DNA of 8,931 nucleotides from an uncultured Lachnospiraceae bacterium (GTDB taxonomy: Bacteria > Bacillota > Clostridia > Lachnospirales > Lachnospiraceae): NCBI GenBank assembly GCA_934418055.1, contig CAKRWX010000086.1, positions 1 through 8,931 of the forward strand, in the 5' to 3' direction. The translations under genes and the position numbers were made by a program. The notes under the pieces are model-generated. The model worked only from the letters and a program-made list of their open reading frames with translations. It did no database searches and had not been told where the DNA came from. This document shows, in pieces, positions 1-7,146 of this stretch (position 1 is the stretch's first letter; each line of letters begins with the position of its first letter).

Positions 1-7
1 TGACTGA

Positions 8-271
8 TTAAGCCATAGCGTTAACAGCTTTGCTGATACGGGATACTTTGCGGGATGCAGTATTCTTGTGATATACACCCTTAGAAGTAGCTTTATCAAT
101 CTCAGAGATAGCAACTAATAAGCTTGCCTGTGCAGCAGCCTTGTCACCAGCAGCAATAGCAGCCTCTACTTTTTTGATACAAGTTTTAACTTTGGATCTG
201 ATCGCTTTGTTGCGAGCAGCTTTGGTTTCAGTAACTAAGATTCTTTTTTTAGCAGATTTAATGTTAGCCAA
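8..271 (-). CDS. rpsT: 30S ribosomal protein S20
   Basis: Encodes S20, a small basic primary-binding protein of the 30S subunit that contacts 16S rRNA. The 87-residue product begins M-A-N-I-K-S-A-K-K-R, the classic S20 N-terminus, and is Lys/Ala-rich and helical throughout, with a C-terminal region containing NTASRKVSRISKAV. The frame is open from a GTG at 280-278, but that GTG lies inside the GGAGGT Shine-Dalgarno sequence. The TTG at 271-269 sits 8 nt from GGAGG and gives the family-typical start, so TTG is chosen. The stop is TAA at 10-8. It is transcribed away from gpr, as in other Firmicutes where rpsT sits next to gpr. Identity is very secure; the start is a strong inference. Confidence 0.97.
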   Translation of the reverse strand: MANIKSAKKRILVTETKAARNKAIRSKVKTCIKKVEAAIAAGDKAAAQASLLVAISEIDKATSKGVYHKNTASRKVSRISKAVNAMA

Positions 272-279
272 TCTGGGCA

Positions 280-284
280 CCTCC
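280..284 (-). promoter_or_regulatory. rpsT ribosome binding site (decides TTG start)
   Basis: On the minus strand the sequence reads GGAGG followed by 8 nt and then TTG-GCT-AAC-ATT. The competing in-frame GTG at 280-278 overlaps this Shine-Dalgarno core and cannot use it, so the site fixes translation at the TTG. Confidence 0.85.
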
Positions 285-365
285 GATTAAATGATTATAT
301 GATTTAGATTCTTTGGTTTGCATCAAAGCCTGGACACGGACAGTTCAATGTAAACATTCTATATT

Positions 366-394
366 ATTCTAACGAACTTGCCCCAAAATGTCAA
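366..394 (-). promoter_or_regulatory. sigma-A promoter of rpsT
   Basis: Read on the minus strand, TTGACA (394-389) is followed by a 17-nt spacer and TAGAAT (371-366). The -35 is perfect and the -10 differs from TATAAT at one position. The predicted transcript start is near 359, giving a leader of about 88 nt before the rpsT TTG. This is a housekeeping-type promoter, as expected for a ribosomal protein gene, and it points away from gpr. Confidence 0.85.
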
Positions 395-477
395 TACATA
401 TTTCGCTTATTTTTGAGAAAAATAATAACGAAAATAGAAGCAAAAATAAGGTTTTGTGAGAAAAATGGAGGAATTCT

Positions 478-1593
478 ATGTTTGAGATCAGAACGGATCT
501 GGCCATTGAGGAAAAAACAGAAAATGGAGCGGAACAAGGGGTGGCTGGCGTGTCCTGCAGGGAGTGGAGGGAGCCCTCCAGTATGGTGAAAATGACCGAG
601 GTAAAAATCCTGGATGAACATGGAGCCAGGGCTTTGAGAAAGCCGGTTGGAACCTATCTGACGATGGAAGCAAAAACCATGGGGAAGAAGGACGAGGATT
701 ACCATCGGGAGGTGTCGGAGGAGCTGGCGGCGCAGCTGGTACGGATGGTAAAGGAGATACAGAGAAAGGAGGAGAAAGCACGAAGTGCAGGGAAAGTAGA
801 AAGCATGGAGTGGTGGAGAAAACAGGAAGAAGATGGGCAGAGTTTGAAAGGAATCCACCTGTTGGTGGTCGGACTCGGAAATGTACAGGTGACACCGGAC
901 GCGCTGGGACCGGAGGTATTGAAGAATTTAAAAATTACGGTTTATGAACCGAAGAAAAAAGAAAATGACCGAACGAATCGTGACACAACAAATAGTGACA
1001 GAAAGGCATGGAATAAGATCCCGGAAGCAGAGAATTGTGGGATCGGGTGGAACGGAAAATCACAAGGTGACGAAAGAACAATCCTCACAGGCATCGCCCC
1101 CGGTGTGATGGCGCAGACAGGTATGGAAACAGCCCAGATCATGCGGGGTATCGTCCAGGAAACGAAGCCCGATCTGGTGATCGCGATTGACGCACTGGCA
1201 GCCCGCAGCATCCGCAGACTTGGGACTACCATTCAGGTGACGGATACCGGGATTCATCCGGGTTCTGGCGTGGGAAATCACCGTCATGGGCTGACCAGGG
1301 AGAGCCTAGGAGTGCCTGTGATCGCCATCGGGGTGCCAACGGTTGTGGGAGCGGCGGCAATCGTCCATGATACAGTGTCGGTGCTGATAAAGGCATTGCT
1401 GGAACATGCCCAGACCAGGGAAATCGGCGGATTTCTGGATCAGCTGGATTCAGATGAACAGTACCGCCTGATCTGTGAGCTGTTGGAGCCGGAATTCGGC
1501 CAGATGTACGTGACTCCGCCGGATATTGACCAGACCATCAAAACCATCAGTTATACCATTTCAGAGGCGATCCATATGGCATTTCTGAACTGA
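478..1593 (+). CDS. gpr: GPR germination protease (SASP-degrading, family A25)
   Basis: Spore protease that cleaves small acid-soluble, DNA-binding spore proteins when germination starts. It is made as a zymogen in the forespore. The 371-residue product has the GPR landmarks: IRTDLAIE at 4-11, the pro-sequence cleavage region in Bacillus homologues; YLTMEA at 60-65; VGLGNxxVTPDALGP at 131-145; APGVMAQTGMET at 207-218; VIAIDALAAR at 234-243; and DTGIHPGSGVGN at 256-267. By comparison with the Bacillus enzyme, D141 and D238 match the two essential aspartates. If cleavage follows D7, the propeptide is only about 7 residues against 15-16 in Bacillus. Two charged, low-complexity insertions are visible, at about 92-123 and 156-202. 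The ATG is preceded by GGAGG with a 6-nt spacer. spoIIP follows after 50 nt. A sigma-G promoter is expected but none is convincing here. Confidence 0.96.
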   Translation: MFEIRTDLAIEEKTENGAEQGVAGVSCREWREPSSMVKMTEVKILDEHGARALRKPVGTYLTMEAKTMGKKDEDYHREVSEELAAQLVRMVKEIQRKEEKARSAGKVESMEWWRKQEEDGQSLKGIHLLVVGLGNVQVTPDALGPEVLKNLKITVYEPKKKENDRTNRDTTNSDRKAWNKIPEAENCGIGWNGKSQGDERTILTGIAPGVMAQTGMETAQIMRGIVQETKPDLVIAIDALAARSIRRLGTTIQVTDTGIHPGSGVGNHRHGLTRESLGVPVIAIGVPTVVGAAAIVHDTVSVLIKALLEHAQTREIGGFLDQLDSDEQYRLICELLEPEFGQMYVTPPDIDQTIKTISYTISEAIHMAFLN

Positions 1594-1618
1594 ACAGTAC
1601 TGATCTATTCGGATATTT

Positions 1619-1626
1619 CATAAAAT
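1619..1626 (+). promoter_or_regulatory. possible sigma-E-like -10 element upstream of spoIIP
   Basis: CATAAAAT lies in the gpr-spoIIP gap, one mismatch from the CATACAAT-type sigma-E -10, at a sensible distance from either spoIIP start. spoIIP is a sigma-E gene in Bacillus subtilis, so a promoter here would make sense. I see no clear -35 partner, so this is tentative. Confidence 0.25.
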
Positions 1627-1643
1627 GGAAAGAGCTTGAAACG

Positions 1644-3008
1644 GTGAGGCGGACAGTGATGCGATGGTCAGGACCCTGGAAAACGGACCGTTTACTTAAG
1701 ACAGCCATGGTTCTGACCGGGATGAGTCTTGTGCTGGCCCTGGCGAAGCCATTGGCTGGTGAGACAATGAAGATGATTTCACAGCATTCAAAAATCCCGT
1801 GGAAAATGGCGGCGGCGGAATTTCTGGCGGATTTTTTCAAAAAGAAAGAAGATCCCGTGGAAGGATTCTGGAAGCAAGTGTTGGACGGGAAAATGAGGGA
1901 TGGAAAACAAACGGAGAGCGGAACGGATTCTTATTCCACGGACCCGGCATATACGGATTATGAGCGTCGGAAAAAGATTTTCCATGAGGCGGCCTGGATG
2001 TTTCTCATGGGCGATGAGTCTGGTGCAGAGGCCCAGGAAGAGGCAGAACGACTGGGATTTGGCAAGAACGCCGAAAATGGCAGAGCAGGTTCTGAAAATG
2101 ACAGAGCAGATTCTGAAAACGACATGGCAGGTGCTGAAAATGAACATGGCGGCAGTTCAGGCACTGGCAATGAAAACAGTCAGGCATTAGGGCTGACTGC
2201 AGGAGAGGGATACCAGACAGGTCATACTGGCAATACAGGCAGCCTGTATCAGTTGGCGCAGCTTCAGGATTACGATTTTCTGATCAAGCATTTCTACACA
2301 GTCCATTCTTCCACCACAGCCAAACGGGAGGAAATGGACGCAGCAGTTCTCACAGGAATGGATCTGTCCATGAAAAAAGACTCATCCGTACCCCAGATCC
2401 TGATCTATCACACCCATTCCCAGGAAACCTACGCGGATTACGCCACAGGAAATAAAAAAGCCACAGTGGTGGAGCTTGGCAGCCGTCTGACTGCGCTTCT
2501 GGAAGAAAAGGGCTATCAGGTGATCCATGACACCACCAGCTATGACATGGCAGCGGGAAAGCTGGACCGGAATCACGCTTACAACTACGCATTGGATGGT
2601 ATCATGGGTATTTTACAGAAATATCCATCAATCCAGGTGGTGCTGGATCTTCATCGGGACGGTGTAAAAGAAAGTCTACATATGGTGCGGACAGTGAATG
2701 GAAAGGCCACAGCGCCGATTATGTTTTTTAACGGCATGAGCCAGACACCGGAAGGGGAGATCGAGTACCTGAAAAATCCATATAAAACGGAAAATCTGGC
2801 ATTCAGCCTGCAGATGCAGCTTCTGGCAGAAGAGAAATACCCGGATCTGACCAGGAAGATTTTCCTAAAAGGACTCCGCTATAACCTTCATGTGCGTCCA
2901 AGGTCAGCCCTGATCGAGGTGGGAGCGCAGACCAACACGCTGGAAGAAGCGCTAAACGCCATGGAGCCTCTGGCGGATCTGTTAGACCAGGTGCTGGGCG
3001 GTGGGTGA
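1644..3008 (+). CDS. spoIIP: stage II sporulation protein P, engulfment hydrolase
   Basis: Membrane-anchored peptidoglycan amidase/endopeptidase that acts with SpoIID and SpoIIM to remodel septal wall during engulfment. In the 454 residues, a single N-terminal membrane anchor spans about 17-38. A variable linker follows (about 40-230), then the catalytic domain. That domain carries ILIYHTHSQETY (252-263, with H256, H258 and E261), VVLDLHRDG (332-340), and a C-terminal RPRSALIEVGAQTNTLEEA block (418-436, with E425), all SpoIIP signatures. The linker includes a 4x7-residue repeat (142-169), and the protein is longer than the ~400-residue Bacillus version. The start is uncertain. GTG 1644 has only a weak upstream GGAAAG, while ATG 1659 lies 9 nt after GAGG; the anchor is intact either way. 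It sits between gpr and lepA as in Bacillus. Confidence 0.94.
   Translation: MRRTVMRWSGPWKTDRLLKTAMVLTGMSLVLALAKPLAGETMKMISQHSKIPWKMAAAEFLADFFKKKEDPVEGFWKQVLDGKMRDGKQTESGTDSYSTDPAYTDYERRKKIFHEAAWMFLMGDESGAEAQEEAERLGFGKNAENGRAGSENDRADSENDMAGAENEHGGSSGTGNENSQALGLTAGEGYQTGHTGNTGSLYQLAQLQDYDFLIKHFYTVHSSTTAKREEMDAAVLTGMDLSMKKDSSVPQILIYHTHSQETYADYATGNKKATVVELGSRLTALLEEKGYQVIHDTTSYDMAAGKLDRNHAYNYALDGIMGILQKYPSIQVVLDLHRDGVKESLHMVRTVNGKATAPIMFFNGMSQTPEGEIEYLKNPYKTENLAFSLQMQLLAEEKYPDLTRKIFLKGLRYNLHVRPRSALIEVGAQTNTLEEALNAMEPLADLLDQVLGGG
2067..2150 (+). repeat. in-frame 21-bp tandem repeat, four degenerate copies
   Basis: Four adjacent 21-nt units lie inside spoIIP. They encode NAENGRA, GSENDRA, DSENDMA and GAENEHG (residues 142-169), with the core xxENxxA repeated each time. 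The period is a multiple of three, so copy number could change without breaking the frame. The repeat falls in the linker between the membrane anchor and the catalytic domain and is acidic and Asn-rich, suggesting a flexible spacer. Confidence 0.85.
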
Positions 3009-3063
3009 GATGGTCCGGGTGAGAAAAATTGTAAGAAATCCCGGAGAAATCGTCCAGCCCACC

Positions 3064-3092
3064 TTGCACAAAAAAATGAAAAATGATAAAAT
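3064..3092 (+). promoter_or_regulatory. sigma-A promoter of lepA, extended -10
   Basis: TTGCAC (3064-3069), a 17-nt A-rich spacer and TAAAAT (3087-3092), with TGA directly before the -10 giving an extended -10 (TGn). The predicted start is near 3099, leaving a leader of about 79 nt before lepA. This would separate lepA-hemW from the sporulation-specific gpr-spoIIP transcription. Confidence 0.7.
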
Positions 3093-3104
3093 AAAATGCT
3101 AAGA

Positions 3105-3132
3105 TGCCATAGGAGCGCAGATTCCTATGGCG
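3105..3132 (+). other. 5'-proximal stem-loop in the lepA leader
   Basis: GCCATAGGA (3106-3114) and TCCTATGGC (3123-3131) form a perfect 9-bp inverted repeat with an 8-nt loop, extended by a T-G pair. It begins about 6 nt after the predicted transcript start. No T-run follows, so it does not look like an intrinsic terminator. A role in mRNA 5'-end stability or as a protein binding site is possible but is inference. Confidence 0.6.
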
Positions 3133-3177
3133 ATACCCGATTGTGAACGTTACAGATAGAAAGGAAATCATACACAC

Positions 3178-4992
3178 ATGGCAACTGTTGACCAGAGTAA
3201 AATTAGAAATTTTTGTATTATTGCACATATTGATCATGGAAAGTCAACCCTTGCAGACCGAATCATAGAGAAAACAGGACTTCTGACCAGCCGTGAGATG
3301 CAGGATCAGGTGTTGGATAACATGGATCTGGAGAGGGAGAGAGGAATCACCATCAAGGCCCAGACGGTCCGAACCGTATATAAGGCGAAAAATGGAGAAG
3401 AGTATATTTTCAACCTGATCGATACCCCAGGACACGTGGACTTTAACTATGAGGTGTCCCGAAGCCTAGCAGCCTGCGATGGCGCGATCCTGGTGGTGGA
3501 CGCAGCACAGGGAATCGAGGCCCAGACGCTGGCTAACGTGTACCTGGCTTTGGATCATGACCTGGATGTTTTCCCGGTTATTAATAAGATCGATCTGCCA
3601 AGTGCTGATCCGGATCGTGTAGCAGCAGAGATCGAGGACGTGATCGGACTGGAAGCCCATGACGCACCAAGAATCTCCGCAAAAACCGGACTGAACGTGG
3701 ATGAAGTTTTGGAGGCAATCGTGGAGAAGATCCCGGCACCGAAGGGAAACCCGGACGCACCGTTAAAAGCGCTGATTTTTGACTCTCTGTACGATTCCTA
3801 CAAAGGCGTTATCATTTTCTGCCGGATCAAAGAGGGAACCGTGAAGAAAGGCACCCGCATCCAGATGATGGCAACTGGAGCGGAAGAAGAGGTAGTAGAG
3901 GTTGGATATTTTGGCGCAGGCCAGTTTATCCCGTGCGACGAGCTGTCAGCCGGTATGGTTGGATACATCACAGCCAGCATCAAAAATGTAAAGGATACGG
4001 CAGTGGGCGATACCATTACCGATAAAGATAACCCATGTGCAGAGCCCCTTCCGGGCTATAAAAAGGTAACCTCCATGGTTTACTGCGGTCTGTACCCGGC
4101 AGATGGAGCCAAGTACAACGACCTGCGTGACGCGCTGGAGAAGCTTCAGTTAAATGATGCGTCCCTGTTCTTTGAGCCGGAGACCTCCATTGCGCTGGGA
4201 TTCGGTTTCCGTTGCGGATTTTTGGGACTGCTTCACTTAGAGATCATCCAGGAACGTCTGGAGCGCGAGTACAACCTGGATCTGGTCACCACGGCGCCGG
4301 GCGTTATTTACCGGGTGCATAAGAAAAATGGCGATGTGATCTCCCTGACGAACCCGTCCAATCTGCCGGATCCGACCGAGATCGACTACATGGAGGAGCC
4401 CATCGTCAGCGCCGAGATCATGGTAACCACGGAATTTGTAGGCGCGATCATGAACCTGTGCCAGGAGCGCCGCGGCGTTTACTTAGGCATGGAGTACATC
4501 GAGACCACCAGAGCTTTATTAAAATACGAACTGCCGTTAAATGAGATCATTTACGATTTCTTTGACGCATTAAAATCCCGTTCCAGAGGTTACGCGTCCT
4601 TTGATTATGAGATCAAGGGCTATGAACGTTCCGAACTGGTGAAGCTGGATATTCTGATCAACCGTGAGGAAGTGGACGCCCTTTCCTTTATCGTCCATGC
4701 GGATTCTGCTTACGAGAGAGGCAGAAAGATGTGCGAGAAGTTAAAGGATGAGATCCCGAGACATTTGTTCGAGATTCCGATCCAGGCGGCTGTTGGCGGC
4801 AAGATCATTGCCAGAGAGACTGTGAAAGCCATGCGTAAGGACGTTCTGGCAAAATGTTATGGCGGCGATATTTCACGTAAGAAAAAGCTTCTGGAGAAGC
4901 AGAAGGAAGGCAAGAAGCGGATGCGCCAGGTTGGTAATGTAGAGATTCCGCAGAAGGCGTTCATGAGCGTTCTGAAGCTGGATGAGGAGTAA
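3178..4992 (+). CDS. lepA: elongation factor 4 (LepA), ribosome-associated GTPase
   Basis: Translation GTPase of the EF-G-like superfamily, associated with back-translocation or initiation quality on stressed ribosomes. It is 604 residues, the usual family length. The GTPase motifs are all present: AHIDHGKST (16-24), RGITIKAQ (55-62), DTPGHVDF (82-89), NKIDLP (136-141) and SAKTG (167-171). EF-G-like domains follow, then the LepA-specific basic C-terminal domain with [20 protein letters not shown] and the conserved [13 protein letters not shown] end. The ATG is preceded by AAAGGAA with a longish spacer of about 12 nt, so initiation may be moderate. The gene has its own promoter upstream, and hemW starts 2 nt after its TAA stop. 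Confidence 0.98.
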   Translation: MATVDQSKIRNFCIIAHIDHGKSTLADRIIEKTGLLTSREMQDQVLDNMDLERERGITIKAQTVRTVYKAKNGEEYIFNLIDTPGHVDFNYEVSRSLAACDGAILVVDAAQGIEAQTLANVYLALDHDLDVFPVINKIDLPSADPDRVAAEIEDVIGLEAHDAPRISAKTGLNVDEVLEAIVEKIPAPKGNPDAPLKALIFDSLYDSYKGVIIFCRIKEGTVKKGTRIQMMATGAEEEVVEVGYFGAGQFIPCDELSAGMVGYITASIKNVKDTAVGDTITDKDNPCAEPLPGYKKVTSMVYCGLYPADGAKYNDLRDALEKLQLNDASLFFEPETSIALGFGFRCGFLGLLHLEIIQERLEREYNLDLVTTAPGVIYRVHKKNGDVISLTNPSNLPDPTEIDYMEEPIVSAEIMVTTEFVGAIMNLCQERRGVYLGMEYIETTRALLKYELPLNEIIYDFFDALKSRSRGYASFDYEIKGYERSELVKLDILINREEVDALSFIVHADSAYERGRKMCEKLKDEIPRHLFEIPIQAAVGGKIIARETVKAMRKDVLAKCYGGDISRKKKLLEKQKEGKKRMRQVGNVEIPQKAFMSVLKLDEE

Positions 4993-4994
4993 TT

Positions 4995-6152
4995 GTGGAG
5001 AGACGACCATTGGAATTATACATTCACATTCCATTCTGCGTCCGCAAATGTGCATACTGTGATTTCCTGTCAGGACCTGCCACAGACCTGGAGATGAGCG
5101 TCTATGTGGAGCAGTTAGTCCAGGAGATATCGGTACAGAGTGCCTTCTATGAGGGATATGGGGTGACCTCCATTTTCCTTGGAGGAGGCACTCCTTCTAT
5201 ATTAGAAGCAGAGGACGTCAGCCGGATCATGGAGGCGGTGTACGGGCATTTCCATGTGGAAAAGGATGCGGAAGTGACCATCGAGGCCAATCCAGGAACC
5301 GTCAGCCTGGAAAAGCTGCAGATCTACCGGGCGTCCGGCATCAACCGGATCAGCATCGGGCTGCAGTCTGCCGATGACGGGGAATTAAAGGCTCTGGGCC
5401 GGATACACAGCTATGATGGATTTTTAAAGACCTATGAGCGGGTGCGGCAGGCGGGATTTACCAATGTCAACATTGATCTGATGTCCGCATTGCCAGGACA
5501 GACCCTGGAATCCTGGAGATCCACTCTTCGGAAGGTATTGATGCTGCGGCCAGAGCACATTTCCGCCTACAGTCTGATCATCGAGGAGGGGACGCCATTT
5601 TACAAGGCTTACCACGACCATCCGGAGCTGCTTCCGGACGAGGATACCGAGCGGGAAATGTATTATGAGACGAAATCCATGCTCCATAAACAGGGCTTCG
5701 AGCGGTACGAGATCTCCAATTACGCAAAACCGGGCTATGAATGCAGACATAACATCGGTTACTGGACCGGAACCGAGTATCTGGGTTTGGGGCTGGGGGC
5801 GTCCTCTTATATTCAGGGATTCCGTTTCCATAACGAGTCGGATCTCAGTCTCTATGACAAGATCCGGATGAATGGAACTGACGCTGATGAGAAGCTGCAC
5901 CAGGAGATCACCAGGCTGTCGGACAAGGAAAAAATGGAAGAATTTATGTTTTTGGGACTGCGCATGATAAAGGGTGTGTCAGGAAGCGAATTCTTCCAGC
6001 GGTTTGGGCAGAATATGTGGAATGTGTACGGAAATGTATTGAACAAATTAAAGGACGAGGGGCTGATCATCGTGGAAATGCCGGATGTAAGGCTCAGCGA
6101 TTATGGAATTGATGTGAGCAACTATGTGCTCAGCGAGTTTTTGCTGGACTAG
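4995..6152 (+). CDS. hemW: radical-SAM heme chaperone HemW
   Basis: HemN-like radical-SAM protein that binds heme and is thought to deliver it to target proteins; the family was long annotated as oxygen-independent coproporphyrinogen oxidase. The 385-residue product has the cluster motif HIPFCVRKCAYCDF (11-24: C15, C19, C22). F24 replaces the extra cysteine of true HemN, which favours HemW. Further radical-SAM motifs are FLGGGTPS (61-68), IEANPGT (96-102), ISIGLQS (119-125), IDLMSALPGQT (160-170) and the HemN C-terminal segment beginning near HNIGYWTGTEYLGLG (252-266). The GTG start has GAGGAG 5 nt upstream, inside the end of lepA, so the two are probably translationally coupled. The order lepA-hemW is conserved in Firmicutes. 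Confidence 0.95.
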   Translation: MERRPLELYIHIPFCVRKCAYCDFLSGPATDLEMSVYVEQLVQEISVQSAFYEGYGVTSIFLGGGTPSILEAEDVSRIMEAVYGHFHVEKDAEVTIEANPGTVSLEKLQIYRASGINRISIGLQSADDGELKALGRIHSYDGFLKTYERVRQAGFTNVNIDLMSALPGQTLESWRSTLRKVLMLRPEHISAYSLIIEEGTPFYKAYHDHPELLPDEDTEREMYYETKSMLHKQGFERYEISNYAKPGYECRHNIGYWTGTEYLGLGLGASSYIQGFRFHNESDLSLYDKIRMNGTDADEKLHQEITRLSDKEKMEEFMFLGLRMIKGVSGSEFFQRFGQNMWNVYGNVLNKLKDEGLIIVEMPDVRLSDYGIDVSNYVLSEFLLD

Positions 6153-6180
6153 GATCTGGAATATAGAAGGAGGAAATGAT

Positions 6181-7131
6181 ATGGAGCGATACGACATTGC
6201 GATTATAGGAACCGGCCCGGCGGGCTTATCGGCAGCCGTGACCGCCACGGTCCGAAATAAAAAGGTGCTGCTGCTTGGCAATAAAAATTTAAGCGACAAA
6301 GTAGGCAAAGCTCATGATATCCAGAATTACTTGGGACTGCCAGACGTCAGCGGCGAAAACCTGGCCAAAGCATTTCAGAGCCATTTAGACAACCTTGGCA
6401 TCCAGATCACCCAGGATAAGGTCAACGCCATTTACCCCATGGGAGAGTATTATTCCATTCAGTCAGCCAGCGGCAGCTATGAATCCAAAACCGTGATTCT
6501 GGCTACAGGCGTAAACTTTGGCAGACCACTTCCTGGCGAAGAAGAACTGCTTGGCAAAGGCGTCAGCTACTGCGCCACCTGCGATGCATTTGCTGTCCGC
6601 GGAAGAAAGGCCATCGTCATCGGTTATGACAAAGAAGCAGAATCGGAGGCTGATTTCCTAAGCCAGATGGCCCAGTCCGTGACCTACATCCCGATGTATA
6701 AAGATGAACCGTCCGTATCCGAAAAAGTGACCGTGTTACGGGAGATGCCTGTGGAGATTTTGGGAGCGGAAATGGATGGCATGACCATGGTTTCTGCCTT
6801 AAAAACCAGAACTGCCGAGCATCAGGCAGATATGGTCTTTGTCCTGCGGGACACCATCTCCCCAACCCATCTGATTCCGGGACTTCAGATGGACGGAAAC
6901 CACGTAGCGGTCAACCTGCAGATGGAGACCAATCTCCCAGGATGCTTCGCCTGTGGCGATCTGGTCGGGAAGCCGTATCAGTATATCAAGTCTGCCGGGC
7001 AGGGAAATGTGGCGGCGTTGGCAGCTGTAGGGTATTTAAGCAGTTTGAACGCAGATAAGCATTCCCCCGCTTCAAGTGCGCGGAGCACTAAGCGGCGGGT
7101 GAGGGGGGATGCTTATGTCAGTGGGAGTTGA
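6181..7131 (+). CDS. thioredoxin reductase-like FAD protein lacking NADPH motifs (FFTR-like candidate)
   Basis: Flavoprotein disulfide reductase of the thioredoxin reductase fold, 316 residues from the ATG at 6181, which has AAGGAGG 7 nt upstream; an earlier in-frame ATG overlaps hemW and lacks this site. Visible motifs are the FAD dinucleotide site IIGTGPAGLSAA (8-19), ILATG (106-110), redox-active CATC (C131/C134) and C-terminal CFACGD (255-260) with AGQGNVAALAAVGYL (272-286). The central domain does not show the GGGxSA NADPH loop (GYDKEAESEA at 148-157 instead) nor HRRxxxRA (IPMYKDEP at 170-177). This resembles clostridial ferredoxin-dependent flavin thioredoxin reductases, inferred to take electrons from ferredoxin or another donor. 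The last ~24 residues come from a palindromic element and look non-native. It follows hemW by 28 nt, probably cotranscribed. Confidence 0.88.
   Translation: MERYDIAIIGTGPAGLSAAVTATVRNKKVLLLGNKNLSDKVGKAHDIQNYLGLPDVSGENLAKAFQSHLDNLGIQITQDKVNAIYPMGEYYSIQSASGSYESKTVILATGVNFGRPLPGEEELLGKGVSYCATCDAFAVRGRKAIVIGYDKEAESEADFLSQMAQSVTYIPMYKDEPSVSEKVTVLREMPVEILGAEMDGMTMVSALKTRTAEHQADMVFVLRDTISPTHLIPGLQMDGNHVAVNLQMETNLPGCFACGDLVGKPYQYIKSAGQGNVAALAAVGYLSSLNADKHSPASSARSTKRRVRGDAYVSGS
7055..7116. repeat. long imperfect hairpin, first part of palindromic element
   Basis: ATAAGCATTCCCCC (7055-7068) pairs with GGGGGGATGCTTAT (7103-7116) over 14 positions with one wobble. Inside it, CCGCTT (7067-7072) can pair with AAGCGG (7090-7095), and AGTGC (7075-7079) with GCACT (7085-7089) around a GCGGA loop. 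It lies within the 3' end of the reductase gene and encodes its Arg/Ser-rich tail. The arm-in-arm structure resembles a REP/MITE-like intergenic repeat more than coding sequence. Confidence 0.75.
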
Positions 7132-7146
7132 AAGCTCCCACTGACA
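7116..7146. repeat. perfect 12-bp inverted repeat containing the reductase stop codon
   Basis: TGTCAGTGGGAG (7116-7127) and CTCCCACTGACA (7135-7146) are perfect complements separated by the 7-nt loop TTGAAAG. The reductase TGA stop (7129-7131) sits in the loop. No T-run follows, so it is not a standard intrinsic terminator on the + strand, though a stem this strong may slow transcription or protect the upstream mRNA 3' end. Confidence 0.85.

Noticed and set aside
418..448. Possible sigma-G promoter for gpr
   Set aside because: The region is so A-rich that weak matches arise by chance; no pair close to the expected -35 and CATNNTA -10 was found.
391..895. Long antisense reading frames opposite the start of gpr
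   Set aside because: They lie opposite a clearly homologous gene, their products are Pro/Phe/Leu-rich shadows with no recognisable motif, and they lack supporting ribosome binding sites.
3000..3063. Nested inverted repeats GGTGGG/CCCACC and TCCGGG/CCCGGA after spoIIP, as a terminator
   Set aside because: The stems are short with a 20-nt inner loop and a mismatched internal loop, and no T-run follows.
2803..3237. Antisense 144-codon frame spanning the spoIIP end and the lepA start
   Set aside because: It crosses two well-supported genes and the lepA promoter and has no family resemblance.
6124..6180. Earlier ATG giving the reductase 19 more residues
   Set aside because: It overlaps hemW, lacks a Shine-Dalgarno, and the flavoprotein family begins right at the MERYDIAIIG segment, which has a strong AAGGAGG in front.
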